Shown here: one piece after another, positions 8,239-17,186 of the stretch
Position numbering within the stretch: position 1 is the stretch's first letter
How the letters are laid out: every line of letters starts with the position of its first letter
From: Aurantimonas sp036549475
GTDB lineage: Bacteria > Pseudomonadota > Alphaproteobacteria > Rhizobiales > Rhizobiaceae
Direction of reading: 5' to 3'
DNA length: 64,000 nucleotides
Assembly (NCBI RefSeq): GCF_036549475.1
Contig: NZ_JAZHLI010000001.1
Span: 124,001 to 188,000 of the forward strand
Notes under the pieces: generated by a model
Told to the model about the DNA's origin: nothing
Database searches by the model: none
Seen by the model: the letters and a program-made list of their open reading frames with translations, nothing else
Position numbers and translations under genes: made by a program

Positions 8239-9245
8239 GCGACCTCCGCCGGCGAGCGCAGCGGCAGGCCGGCAATCAGGTTCTGCGGCTTCATCCGCAC
8301 CACGCCATCCGGCGGGAGGGCGAGGAACAGCCAGACCGGACGGGCGCCGATTGCGGGGAGCGCCTCGGCGGAATCGGTGAAGGTCAGGGAGAAGATGCCG
8401 ATGATCCGCTCCAGGTCTGCCGTGGCCACCTCGTCGCCGCGCCAGACGCTGTTGCCGATCCGGCTGGCTTCGGCGTCGAGGCCGACGAACCAGGCCCAGT
8501 CGTCGTCATCGACCCGCGCCACCGGCGTCACCTGCACCCGCACGGCGAGGAGATGGTCTATCCAACGCTCGATCGCCTCGGCGAGGCCGGCGCGGGAGGC
8601 AGGGCCCGAAGCGAAGCTCAGTACCAGCTCGAAGGCTTCGTCGCGGTGGAAATAGGAGGCGGCGTTCTCGGCATCGAGCACGTCGAGTTCGGCGACCGCG
8701 GGCTCTGCGAACATCGCCAGCAGCGGCGACTTGTGGCGATCCTGCTCCTGCATTTCGACGATTTCGGCATCGGCCAGAAGCAGGGCGCCGTCATGTACGC
8801 TGGCCCGCTGCGGCCGGAAGAACAGCTCTGCCGAACGCAGCACGAACGGGTCCTCGCAGCCATCGAGGGCATTGCGCAGGACCACCTGCGCCAGCTGGTT
8901 GAGAAAGAGATGCGGCGTGCCGGACATGTCCCCGCGCACCAGCTGCAGATAGGCCGCTTCCAGGGTGGGCGCCGCCCGCAGCCGGTCGCGGAAGGCCAGC
9001 ATCACCTGCCAGTTCTCGCGGGCATCCGCGTCGTCCAGCGCGGCGATCTCGGCTTGTGTGACGGGTCGCCGCGGATCGGCCAGCAGACTGGCATGCAGCG
9101 CCCGCTCCACCGCACAGGCCTCCGGCGGCGGCACCAGTTCCGGCCGGGCGAAATAGGCCTTCAGGAATTCGTCGGTCACGATCAGATGGCCGGATTCGTT
9201 GCGGTCGAGAAGCTGGTGCCCCGACGATACCCAGAACTCGCTCAT
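8235..9245 (-). CDS. DUF6352 family protein, formate dehydrogenase-associated
   Basis: This is a 336-residue cytoplasmic protein starting MSEFWVSSGHQLLDRN, recognised as the DUF6352 family by its opening and its formate dehydrogenase context. No catalytic motif, Fe-S cysteine cluster or membrane segment is visible. The sequence is acidic and largely helical. The chosen ATG at 9245 removes a 58-residue Ser/Pro-rich extension that would overlap the upstream gene. It lies 22 bases after DUF6505 and overlaps the DUF3305 start by 4 bases. An accessory role in enzyme biogenesis is inferred from conserved neighbourhood only. Confidence 0.75.
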   Translation of the reverse strand: MSEFWVSSGHQLLDRNESGHLIVTDEFLKAYFARPELVPPPEACAVERALHASLLADPRRPVTQAEIAALDDADARENWQVMLAFRDRLRAAPTLEAAYLQLVRGDMSGTPHLFLNQLAQVVLRNALDGCEDPFVLRSAELFFRPQRASVHDGALLLADAEIVEMQEQDRHKSPLLAMFAEPAVAELDVLDAENAASYFHRDEAFELVLSFASGPASRAGLAEAIERWIDHLLAVRVQVTPVARVDDDDWAWFVGLDAEASRIGNSVWRGDEVATADLERIIGIFSLTFTDSAEALPAIGARPVWLFLALPPDGVVRMKPQNLIAGLPLRSPAEVA

Positions 9246-9267
9246 GTCATGTCTCCAGAGCCGGGCG

Positions 9268-9807
9268 TCATGGCTGCGACCTGCCGAGGGAACGGATGTC
9301 CAGATGCTCGGCATAGGCGTCGTCATCGTCGTCGATCTCGACGAAGCCGAAGGCCCGGGAATGATCGATGGCACCCTCGCGCCGATGCAGGGTGCGGAAG
9401 CGCTCGCGGATGTCGCCATTCTCGACGCTGCGCTGCACCGCCAGCATGGTGTTCACCGGGTGGTCGCAGAGTGACGCGGCAAACGCCACTTCCTCTTCCG
9501 CGGCCGGCCGCGCGGTGGCGACATCCGGCGCGCCGAGATGTTTCACCAGCTGCGCCGCCAGGGTCTCCACCACGAATTCGCGTTCTGCCTCGCTCGCCTC
9601 GCTCACCACGACAAGTGTCGACCAGCCGAAGCTCGTAACGCCCAGAAGTCCGCCCCTGAACGCCTGGCGCTCCTTGCCCGCCAACGACGCGACGTCGCGG
9701 TTCCAGAAACGGAAGGTGCCACTGACTGCCCATTCGCCGGGTTCGGCCGCCTCTGCGAAGACGAACTCGTCGGACGGATCCATGCGGATCGTGCGTGGCA
9801 GTTTCAA
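9268..9807 (-). CDS. DUF6505 family protein, formate dehydrogenase-associated
   Basis: This is a 179-residue soluble protein beginning KLPRTIRMDPSDEFVF, assigned to the DUF6505 family by sequence and context. I place the start at a TTG (9807) that overlaps the TGA of the ligase-like gene (TTGA) and follows a GGGGGA ribosome-binding stretch. An in-frame ATG lies eight codons further in. The middle has a GVTSFGWSTLVVV strand-like stretch and the C-terminus is strongly acidic (EIDDDDDAY). No catalytic residues are recognised. The tight coupling argues that it works with its neighbours. Confidence 0.72.
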   Translation of the reverse strand: MKLPRTIRMDPSDEFVFAEAAEPGEWAVSGTFRFWNRDVASLAGKERQAFRGGLLGVTSFGWSTLVVVSEASEAEREFVVETLAAQLVKHLGAPDVATARPAAEEEVAFAASLCDHPVNTMLAVQRSVENGDIRERFRTLHRREGAIDHSRAFGFVEIDDDDDAYAEHLDIRSLGRSQP

Positions 9808-10517
9808 AGCCAGGGTTCCCCCGTTGCCGGATCGCGCCAGGATGGCGCCGTCAGGGCCGTGGCAAGCGACCGGCGCTCCCCATCGCGCAGGGTGTCGCCA
9901 TTGTCCAGCAGCGCGGTGTCCGCCGTATCCGGCGCGTGGGCGAGCCAGCGCGCGCGCACCCCGGCAAAGCCCTGCTCCTGCCATGTGTCCATCTCGCGCA
10001 GGAAGTAGCGTGCGAAGCCCTCGACGACAGTGGCCGGATCGAGTTCGTCGAAGCCCTGCTCGTCCAGCCCGCCGAGAAGCCGCCGCAATCCTGGTTCGCC
10101 GGCGCGCATGACGACGGTGCGGATGGTGCAGCCGAGCACCAGCCAGTGCGGCACATCGTCCTCCGCCGTATCGCTGGGCCAGGACAATTCGAGGCCGCCG
10201 ACCAGCGCCCCGTCGACGCGGACCGTGTCGGGCCAGTCGATGGTGACGCCGTGCTGCGCCGGGGCATGGACCGCAAGCGCGAGGACGATGGCGTTGCCGG
10301 CGGCATGGATGACCCGGCGGGCCGCCTGCAGCGGCTCCTCGGGCTCCAGTACCAGCGCGAATTCGGCCACGTGGAAGCGCCGCGCCCAGACCAGCGTGCC
10401 GGCGCCGGAACGGGCTGCCAGCGATTGCGCGTGGGCCATGGCATTGCCGGCTTCGCGCAGGCTGACGAGACTGTAGGGCGGCGGCAGGTCCAGCCGGGCG
10501 ATGGATGGCGACGACAT
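9804..10517 (-). CDS. Biotin/lipoate protein ligase-like protein of a formate dehydrogenase locus
   Basis: This 237-residue protein has the fold-defining pattern of the biotin/lipoate A/B protein ligase family: SLREAGNAMAHAQSLAARSG, then GAGTLVWARRF, then NAIVLALAVHA, then DWPDTVRVDGALVGGLEL. The region corresponding to the GRGRxGR biotin-ligase loop reads SGAGTLVWARR, so it is not a standard BirA. Such proteins are found beside formate dehydrogenase genes and their reaction is not established. The ATG at 10517 is the first gene of the four-gene minus operon, 119 bases from the divergent polyferredoxin gene. A longer upstream frame is antisense to that gene and is rejected. Confidence 0.75.
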   Translation of the reverse strand: MSSPSIARLDLPPPYSLVSLREAGNAMAHAQSLAARSGAGTLVWARRFHVAEFALVLEPEEPLQAARRVIHAAGNAIVLALAVHAPAQHGVTIDWPDTVRVDGALVGGLELSWPSDTAEDDVPHWLVLGCTIRTVVMRAGEPGLRRLLGGLDEQGFDELDPATVVEGFARYFLREMDTWQEQGFAGVRARWLAHAPDTADTALLDNGDTLRDGERRSLATALTAPSWRDPATGEPWL

Positions 10518-10636
10518 GAAAAAACCACGTGATCCTATTGACTTGCGCCAGTTTAAAATCGTTCTACGCGATGGGTGGACGGTGACACAACCGGCTGCTT
10601 CGACCGCTTGAGCACGCCCGAAGGATTGCATCCATC
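10518..10636. promoter_or_regulatory. Divergent control region of the formate dehydrogenase island
   Basis: These 119 bases separate the minus accessory operon from the plus operon and are AT-richer than their surroundings (GTTTAAAATCGTTCTACG). For the plus direction, TTGACT (10538-10543) and TTCTAC (10562-10567) with an 18-base gap could be -35 and -10 elements. No clear box was found for the minus direction. Shared control of both arms is inferred. Confidence 0.4.
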
Positions 10637-12370
10637 GTGACCGATACAGCAGCCCGGGCCGCCCCCCGGGACATCGCCGAGGCGGCGCTCGCCGCCCTGC
10701 CTCCGGCGCGACCGCCGCTGCTGTCCCTGGTGAGCGATGGCACCATCCTCGTCTATGGCGACGGACCGGCGGCGGTCGAGGCCGGCGTCCGGCTGGCGGA
10801 CGCGCTGAACGTGACCGTGCTGCTGGACGATGGTGAACTGACGCCGGTCCCCGCCGACCTGCCCTTCCCGGTGGCACGCGGCCGGATCGCTTCGGCGTCC
10901 GGGCATTTCGGCGCCTATCAGGCGGTGGTGGACGGCTATTTGGCCCCGGACGGCATGGCGCTGCCCCGCGACGGCGCCGTGTCGCGTTGCGACGTGCTGC
11001 TGGACCTGTGCTCTGCCAGCCCACCGATGTTTCCAGCGCATGAAGCGCGCGACGGCTATCTGAAGGCCGATCCGAGCGACCTGGCAGCACTCGACGCGGC
11101 GATCGCCGAGGCGGCGGATCTGGTGGGCGAGTTCGAGAAGCCGCAATACATCGCCTTTCGCAAGGAACTCTGCGTCCATTCGCGATCATCCATCACCGGC
11201 TGCACCCGGTGTCTCGACGCCTGCGCCATGCAGGCGATCGCCCCGGCGGGGGACCACGTGACGATCGATCCCTATGTCTGTGCCGGCTGCGGCAATTGCG
11301 CGGCGGTCTGCCCAACCGGCGCCGCCGCCTACACGCTGCCCGGCGTCGACATGCAGCTCGACCGGCTGCGCACGCTCCTGACGCGCTATCGCGCCGAGGG
11401 TGGCCGCGACGCCGTCATCCTGTTCCATGACGGCTATGTCGGCCAGCCGCTGCTCGACGCGATCGGTCCCGCATTGCCAGCCCATGTCCTGCCCATAGCG
11501 GTCAACGAGATCAAGCAGATCGGGCTGGAGAGCCTGGCGGCGGCATTCGCCTATGGCGCGTCGAGCGTCGGGATCCTTGCCCGCGTCGCGCCGAAGAACG
11601 GCATTGCCACCCTGTCCGGGACCGTGGAGCTGGCGGGTGCCTTCACCGCGGCACTGGGCTATGGCGAGGATTGCTGCCAGATCCTGCATGCCGACACGCC
11701 GCACGAGGTGCTGGCGGGCCTGGCCGCGTTGCCGCTGGGCCGCCCGGCACCCCAGCCGGCCAGCTTCGCACCGGTGGGCAGCAAGCGGGATCTGCTGGAG
11801 ACGAGCCTGCGCATGTTGCATCAGGTCGCCCCGGCACAGGTGGAGCGCATCGCGCTGCCTTCCGGCGCACCTTTCGGCAGCGTCCATGTCGAGGCCGACG
11901 GCTGCACGCTCTGCCATGCCTGCGTGACCGCCTGCCCCACCGGGGCGCTGTCGGCCAGCGAGGAGCGTCCGCTGCTCAGCTTCTCCCACGGCGCCTGCGT
12001 CCAGTGCGGCCTGTGTGAGGCGACCTGCCCGGAACGGGTGGTCACGCTCCAGCCCGAACTCGACTTCGCCGCCTGGAACGGGCCGCGCCGGATCCTGAAG
12101 GAAGAAGAGCCCTTCTGCTGCATCCGCTGCGCCAAGCCGTTCGGTGCCAGGAGCACCATCGAGCGGATCGTCGCCAAGCTGGAAGGCAAGCACTGGATGT
12201 TTGCCGGCGACAATGCCCGTCGCCTCGACGCGATCCGCATGTGCGAGGACTGCCGGGTGGAAGCGGTGCTGAACGAGGGGATCGACCCTTATGCCGGAAC
12301 GGCCCGTCCGAAGCCGCGCGTGGCCGAAGACTACGACGCCCCGGCGGACCCCGGTACGCGTCGAAACTGA
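10637..12370 (+). CDS. 4Fe-4S polyferredoxin of the formate dehydrogenase locus
   Basis: This 577-residue cytoplasmic iron-sulfur protein has four ferredoxin-type clusters: GCTRCLDACAMQAIA near residue 187, CAGCGNCAAVCPTGA near 214, CTLCHACVTACPTGA near 422, and CVQCGLCEATCPERVV near 453. Extra cysteine pairs (CCIRC near 492, MCEDC near 534) lie in the C-terminal part. The start is GTG. Similar proteins sit in formate dehydrogenase operons of alphaproteobacteria and may pass electrons or help build the enzyme; no specific partner is proven. The gene opens the plus arm and is followed by DUF3306. Confidence 0.85.
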   Translation: MTDTAARAAPRDIAEAALAALPPARPPLLSLVSDGTILVYGDGPAAVEAGVRLADALNVTVLLDDGELTPVPADLPFPVARGRIASASGHFGAYQAVVDGYLAPDGMALPRDGAVSRCDVLLDLCSASPPMFPAHEARDGYLKADPSDLAALDAAIAEAADLVGEFEKPQYIAFRKELCVHSRSSITGCTRCLDACAMQAIAPAGDHVTIDPYVCAGCGNCAAVCPTGAAAYTLPGVDMQLDRLRTLLTRYRAEGGRDAVILFHDGYVGQPLLDAIGPALPAHVLPIAVNEIKQIGLESLAAAFAYGASSVGILARVAPKNGIATLSGTVELAGAFTAALGYGEDCCQILHADTPHEVLAGLAALPLGRPAPQPASFAPVGSKRDLLETSLRMLHQVAPAQVERIALPSGAPFGSVHVEADGCTLCHACVTACPTGALSASEERPLLSFSHGACVQCGLCEATCPERVVTLQPELDFAAWNGPRRILKEEEPFCCIRCAKPFGARSTIERIVAKLEGKHWMFAGDNARRLDAIRMCEDCRVEAVLNEGIDPYAGTARPKPRVAEDYDAPADPGTRRN

Positions 12371-12460
12371 CGATTCAGCAACCCTCGACGGGCCGGCTCC
12401 CGCAGCTAGTTCAAAACCCGGCAAACCGGGACGATAGATGACAAGGCAAGGGCGGCAGGC

Positions 12461-13201
12461 TTGAGCAACGAATTCTTCTCGCGTTGGTCGCGCCGCAAGC
12501 GCGAACTGGACGAAGCGGCGGACGCCGACCGCAGGGCCGACAGCGAGCGCCAGACCCGCGACATGGGGCAGAAAGCCGATCCGGAGGCGCCGGCATCGGA
12601 TGTCCCCGGCGCCCCCGCGCCTTCAGGCGACGCCCCGGTTGCGACCGCCGACACGCCCATCACCCCAGAAGAGCTGGCTGCCCTGCCCGATCCCGATGCC
12701 CTGACCGCGACCTCCGACGTCACCGCCTTCCTGCGCAAGGGCGTTCCGGCCTCGCTGCGCAACCGGGCGATGCGCCGGCTGTGGTCACTGGACCCGGCGA
12801 TCCGCGATTATGTGGGCGATGCTCGCGACTATGCGTGGGACTGGAACGTGCCGGGCGGCGTGCCGGTCTCCGGACCGCTCTCGGCCACCACCGACGTCAA
12901 GCAGATGGTGCGGGACATCTTCCGTCGGGAGAAGGCGCCGGCCGCAGGTTCGGGTGAGCCGGCCGCCGAGGCCGATCCATTGCCGACCGCTCACGGGTCA
13001 CACGGCGAACCGGAGAGGCGTGACACCGCAGCGGACGAGGTTGCGACGGCGCGCGCTGCCCATCCGCCTACACAATCGCTTGAACCCGCCGCGCCCGCAC
13101 ACGCCAGCCCTGCGGAACGAACGATCGAAACGGCATCGGACGCGATGGCGGAACCCCCGCAAAGACGGCCGAGACGCCATGGCGGAGCCCTGCCGGATTA
13201 G
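12461..13201 (+). CDS. DUF3306 domain protein
   Basis: This 246-residue protein begins with the DUF3306 hallmark NEFFSRWSRRKRELDE. It has a conserved core around residues 65-155 (TPEELAALPDPDALT, then SDVTAFLRKGVP, then LRNRAMRRLWSLDP) and a long Pro/Ala-rich, probably disordered tail. Start is TTG in GGCTTGAGCAAC. DUF3306 proteins travel with DUF3305 and formate dehydrogenase genes; here the two partners lie on opposite arms of the island. Function is unknown. The 90 bases before it hold no recognised signal. Confidence 0.82.
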   Translation: MSNEFFSRWSRRKRELDEAADADRRADSERQTRDMGQKADPEAPASDVPGAPAPSGDAPVATADTPITPEELAALPDPDALTATSDVTAFLRKGVPASLRNRAMRRLWSLDPAIRDYVGDARDYAWDWNVPGGVPVSGPLSATTDVKQMVRDIFRREKAPAAGSGEPAAEADPLPTAHGSHGEPERRDTAADEVATARAAHPPTQSLEPAAPAHASPAERTIETASDAMAEPPQRRPRRHGGALPD

Positions 13202-13312
13202 GATAGGCGTCAACAGATTGGAATGGTTCAAAAAAGACTTGAACCGGTGCTGCAACCATCTAGGTTCGCGTTGAAAATCAGCAGGTAATGCGACGCGCAT
13301 GAAAGCGGCACG

Positions 13313-13945
13313 ATGACGGACAGGCCTGCCGAAACCACCCTTCGCGACGTTGCGCCGAAGCCGCGCGCGCCGGCCGATCCTCTCGATACGCACCGCGCCG
13401 AGCATTATGGTCTGCTGGCCGTCCTCACCACCAGGGTACCCACTGCCGAGACACTGGCGCTGGTAGCCGGCCTGACCGGTGACGCAAGTCCCCTCGGCCG
13501 CAGCCATGCCGAGCTGGCGCAAGCGGCGCAGCGCGCCGATCCGGTGCGGCTGGAGCGCGAGTATTTCCGCCTGTTCATCGGCGTCGGCCGGGGCGAACTG
13601 ATGCCGTACGGCTCCTACTATCTAACCGGCTTTCTGCGGGAAAAGCCCTTGGCGCGCCTGCGGCAGGATCTGGCAGAGCTGGGCATCGAACGGGCCGAGG
13701 ACCTCGTCGAGCTCGAGGACCATGTCGGCGTCCTGTGCGAAATCATGGCCGGCCTGATCGACGGGCGCTTCGAAGCGTCCGAGGCGGACGTGCGGCGGTT
13801 CTTCACCCGGCACGTCGAGCCGTGGATGCCCCGCTTCTTTGCGGATCTCGAAACCGCCGGATCGGCCGATTTCTACCGCCGTGTCGGCAGTGTGGGCCGC
13901 AATTTCATGAGCATCGAGACAGAATCGCAGGCGCTGGTCGCATGA
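13313..13945 (+). CDS. TorD/DmsD-family molybdoenzyme chaperone
   Basis: This 210-residue all-helical cytoplasmic protein carries the TorD family core EREYFRLFIGVGRGELMPYGSYYL, split around residue 83, and a second conserved EDHVGVLCEIMAGLI helix. TorD-like proteins bind the Tat signal of a molybdenum or tungsten enzyme and hold it until cofactor insertion. Here the obvious client is the alpha subunit encoded 289 bases downstream. The first 25 residues are variable. The start has no strong ribosome site. Confidence 0.87.
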   Translation: MTDRPAETTLRDVAPKPRAPADPLDTHRAEHYGLLAVLTTRVPTAETLALVAGLTGDASPLGRSHAELAQAAQRADPVRLEREYFRLFIGVGRGELMPYGSYYLTGFLREKPLARLRQDLAELGIERAEDLVELEDHVGVLCEIMAGLIDGRFEASEADVRRFFTRHVEPWMPRFFADLETAGSADFYRRVGSVGRNFMSIETESQALVA

Positions 13946-14001
13946 GACCACCCGGCGACGATTTGCACGGCATGCGAGCCGTCAGGAACAAGGAGACGAC
14001 C

Positions 14002-14226
14002 ATGGCGACGGACAAGCCTGATCTCAATCGACGTGCTTTCCTTCGCAAGGCGACGGGCGCCGCCGGCGCGATGACAGCGGTTGCCGTGACGGCGCCCGCC
14101 TTCGTCGATGACGCCGCGGCCTACGATCCCGGCGACGACGAGACCCGAACCAAATACCAGCCCGACAGCCCGGACGTTCAGGCGTTCTACCGGACCAACG
14201 GATACGAAACGCTGCAGGACAATTGA
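14002..14226 (+). CDS. Small Tat-signal protein of formate dehydrogenase loci (TIGR02811-type)
   Basis: This 74-residue protein is little more than a twin-arginine signal (LNRRAFLRKATGAAGA) plus a short tail rich in Asp, Pro and Tyr that ends FYRTNGYETLQDN. It matches the described formate dehydrogenase region Tat target family. The ATG follows AAGGAGACGACC, a good ribosome site; the longer frame from 13735 overlaps the chaperone gene. It lies 8 bases before the alpha subunit start. It may be a small exported companion of the enzyme; its activity is unknown. Confidence 0.85.
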   Translation: MATDKPDLNRRAFLRKATGAAGAMTAVAVTAPAFVDDAAAYDPGDDETRTKYQPDSPDVQAFYRTNGYETLQDN

Positions 14227-14234
14227 GGGCGACC

Positions 14235-17171
14235 ATGCTCACCAAACGCAAGGCCGGTCAGCCCGGTCAATTCTGCTCTTCCGTATCGACCGCCCGTCCG
14301 TCGGGGCTCGATCGCCGCGCCTTCCTGAAGCATTCGGGTCTTGCCGTCGGCGGGCTTGCCGCTTTCGGCACGCTGATGCCCGGTTCGGTGCGCAAGGCCG
14401 AAGCCGTCGCTGCCCCCATGCCTGGCGTGCCGATCGTGATCAAGAAGAACATCTGCACCCACTGCTCGGTCGGCTGCACGGTCACCGCCGAGGTGCAGAA
14501 CGGCGTCTGGACCGGCCAGGAGCCCAGCTGGGCCAGCCCGATCAACCGCGGCACCCATTGCGCCAAGGGCGCCGCGATCCGCGAGGTCGTGCATGGCGAC
14601 CGGCGGCTGAAATATCCGCTCAAGCTGGTCGACGGCGAATGGCAGCGTCTGTCCTGGGAGCAGGCGATCAACGAGATCGGCGACAAGATGCTGGAGATCC
14701 GCGAGAGCTCCGGCGCCGACGCCATGTATCTTCTCGGCTCGGCGAAGTTCACCAACGAGGGTGCCTATCTGTTCCGCAAGTTCGGCGCCATGTGGGGCAC
14801 CAATTCGGTGGATCACCAGGCCCGCATCTGCCATTCCACGACGGTGGCGGGTGTCGCCAACACCTGGGGCTACGGCGCCCAGACCAATTCCTACAACGAC
14901 ATCCGCAACGCCAAGACCATGATCATCATGGGTGGCAATCCGGCGGAGGCGCATCCGGTCGCCATGCAGCACGTCCTGGCCGGCAAGGAACTTAACCGCG
15001 CCAACCTGATCGTCATCGATCCGCGCTTCACCCGCACCGCGGCCCACGGCACGGAATATCTGCGGCTGCGCGCCGGCACCGACATCCCGGTCATCTGGGG
15101 CATCCTGTGGCACGTCTTCGAGAATGGCTGGGAGGACAAGGAGTTCATCCGCACCCGCGTCTACGGGATGGATGAGGTCCGCAAGGAGGTCGCCAAATGG
15201 ACGCCGGACGAGGTCGAGCGGGTCTCCGGCGTCTCCGGTGAACAACTGAAGCGCGTCGCCTACCTGTTCTCGCAGGAGCGTCCGTCGACGCTGATCTGGT
15301 GCATGGGCGCGACCCAGCACACGGTCGGCACGGCCAATGTGCGGGCCTACTGCACCTTGTGTCTGGCCACCGGCAATGTCGGCAAGCCGGGCACCGGCGC
15401 CAACATCTTCCGCGGCCACACCAACGTGCAGGGCGCGACCGATCTCGGCCTCGATGTGACCTCGCTGCCGCTCTATTACGGGTTGACGGAAGGCGGCTGG
15501 AAACACTGGTCGCGCGTCTGGGAAGTCGAATATGAGTGGCTGCAGAGCCGCTTCGACGAGGTGCCCGCCAAGGGCGGCCGCGAGCCCCGTTCGCGCAAGG
15601 ACAACATGGAGACGCCGGGGATCACCTCGACCCGGTGGTTCGATGCGGTCAACATGCCCGAGGAGGAGATCGACCAGCGTTCGGCCTTGCGCGGCATGTT
15701 CATCATGGGCCATGGCGGCAACACCGTCACCCGCATGCCCGAGATGCTGCAGGCGCTGGAGAAGCTGGAACTCCTGGTCGTCGCCGATCCGCACGCCACC
15801 ACCTTCGGCGCCATCAAGGGCCGGCGCAACGGCACCTACTTGCTGCCGATCGCCACCTCGCTCGAGACCGACGGCTCGCGCACCGCATCGAACCGTTCGC
15901 TGCAATGGGGCGAGAAGATCGTCGAACCGGTCTTCGAGTCCCGTGACGATTACGCCGTGATCCACGATTTCGCGGTCAAGCTCGGCTTCGCCGACCGGAT
16001 GTTCAAGAACATCTCCACGGCGAACGGCAACGTCTCGGCCGAGGACATCCTGCGCGAGATCAATCGCGGTGGCTTTTCCACCGGCTATTGCGGCCAGTCG
16101 CCGGAGCGGCTCCAGGCGCATATGCGCCATCAGGACAAATTCGATCTGGTGACGCTGCGGGCGCCCGACGACACCCCGGAGGTGGGCGGCGAATATTACG
16201 GCCTGCCGTGGCCGTGCTGGGGTACCCCCGAGATGAAGCATCCGGGTTCGCCGATCCTCTACCGCACCGACGTGTCGGTGTGGGAAGGCGGCGGCACCTT
16301 CCGGGCGCGCTTCGGCGTCGAGCGGAACGGCGAGACGTTGCTGGCCGAGGATTCCTACTCCGAGGGCTCCTGGCTGACCGACGGCTATCCGGAGTTCAAT
16401 TACGGCATCCTGCGCAAGCTCGGCTGGGACGGCGATCTGCGGCCGCAGGAGCTGGCGACGATCCAGAGGGTCGGCGGCGACAAGGTCGATGCGGTCAGCT
16501 GGGCGACGGACCTGTCCGGTGGTATCCAGCGCGTCTGCATGGATCACGGCGTCATGCATTACGGCAACGGCAAGGCCCGGGTGCTCGCCTGGAACCTGCC
16601 CGATCCGGTGCCGGTGCATCGCGAGCCGATCTATTCGTCACGCCCGGATCTGGTGGCGCAGTACCCCACCCGTCCGGACGAGCGGCAGTTCCGCATCCCG
16701 AACATCGGCTTCTCGGTGCAGCAGGCAGCGATCGAGCAGAATGTCGCCGCGCGCTTTCCGATCATCCTCACCTCGGGTCGCCTGGTGGAATACGAGGGCG
16801 GCGGCGAGGAGACACGGTCCAACCGCTGGCTGGCGGAGCTGCAGCAGGAGATGTTCGTGGAGATCAATCCGGCCGACGCCACGGCGCGGGGCGTGCAGGA
16901 CGGACAGTTCGTCTGGGTGTCCGGCGCGGAGAACGATGCGCGGACGCGGGTGAAGGCACTGGTGACCGAGCGCGTCGCGCCGGGCGTGGCCTTCATGCCC
17001 TTCCACTTCTCGGGCCACTACCAGGGCGAGGACCTGCGGTCGAGCTATCCGCCAGGCACCGATCCGATCGTTCTGGGCGAGTCCGTCAACACGATCACGA
17101 CATACGGTTTTGACCCGGTGACCGGCATGCAGGAGACCAAGGTCGTTCTGTGCCAGATCGCAGCGGCATAA
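14235..17171 (+). CDS. fdhA: Formate dehydrogenase catalytic alpha subunit (Cys type, Tat-exported)
   Basis: This 978-residue molybdopterin enzyme oxidises formate to CO2, probably on the periplasmic face. It has a Tat signal (LDRRAFLKHSGLAVGG), an N-terminal 4Fe-4S site formed by Cys74, Cys77, Cys81 and Cys109 (CTHCSVGC, then GTHCAKGAA), and the active-site segment DHQARICHSTTVAG. Cys199 sits where the Escherichia coli enzyme has selenocysteine. A C-terminal molybdopterin-dinucleotide-binding domain includes RFPIILTSGRLVEYEGGGEE. The ATG has a GAGGG site 8 bases after the small Tat gene. Beta and gamma subunits follow directly, so this is a membrane-anchored three-subunit enzyme. The length is normal and no damage is seen. 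Confidence 0.93.
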   Translation: MLTKRKAGQPGQFCSSVSTARPSGLDRRAFLKHSGLAVGGLAAFGTLMPGSVRKAEAVAAPMPGVPIVIKKNICTHCSVGCTVTAEVQNGVWTGQEPSWASPINRGTHCAKGAAIREVVHGDRRLKYPLKLVDGEWQRLSWEQAINEIGDKMLEIRESSGADAMYLLGSAKFTNEGAYLFRKFGAMWGTNSVDHQARICHSTTVAGVANTWGYGAQTNSYNDIRNAKTMIIMGGNPAEAHPVAMQHVLAGKELNRANLIVIDPRFTRTAAHGTEYLRLRAGTDIPVIWGILWHVFENGWEDKEFIRTRVYGMDEVRKEVAKWTPDEVERVSGVSGEQLKRVAYLFSQERPSTLIWCMGATQHTVGTANVRAYCTLCLATGNVGKPGTGANIFRGHTNVQGATDLGLDVTSLPLYYGLTEGGWKHWSRVWEVEYEWLQSRFDEVPAKGGREPRSRKDNMETPGITSTRWFDAVNMPEEEIDQRSALRGMFIMGHGGNTVTRMPEMLQALEKLELLVVADPHATTFGAIKGRRNGTYLLPIATSLETDGSRTASNRSLQWGEKIVEPVFESRDDYAVIHDFAVKLGFADRMFKNISTANGNVSAEDILREINRGGFSTGYCGQSPERLQAHMRHQDKFDLVTLRAPDDTPEVGGEYYGLPWPCWGTPEMKHPGSPILYRTDVSVWEGGGTFRARFGVERNGETLLAEDSYSEGSWLTDGYPEFNYGILRKLGWDGDLRPQELATIQRVGGDKVDAVSWATDLSGGIQRVCMDHGVMHYGNGKARVLAWNLPDPVPVHREPIYSSRPDLVAQYPTRPDERQFRIPNIGFSVQQAAIEQNVAARFPIILTSGRLVEYEGGGEETRSNRWLAELQQEMFVEINPADATARGVQDGQFVWVSGAENDARTRVKALVTERVAPGVAFMPFHFSGHYQGEDLRSSYPPGTDPIVLGESVNTITTYGFDPVTGMQETKVVLCQIAAA

Positions 17172-17186
17172 GAGGAGCGACAGACA

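Noticed and set aside
14187..16619. 810-codon minus-strand frame opposite the formate dehydrogenase alpha gene
   Set aside because: It mirrors a strongly conserved gene on the other strand, is rich in Arg, Asp, Gly and Gln without motifs, and is a high-GC antisense artefact.
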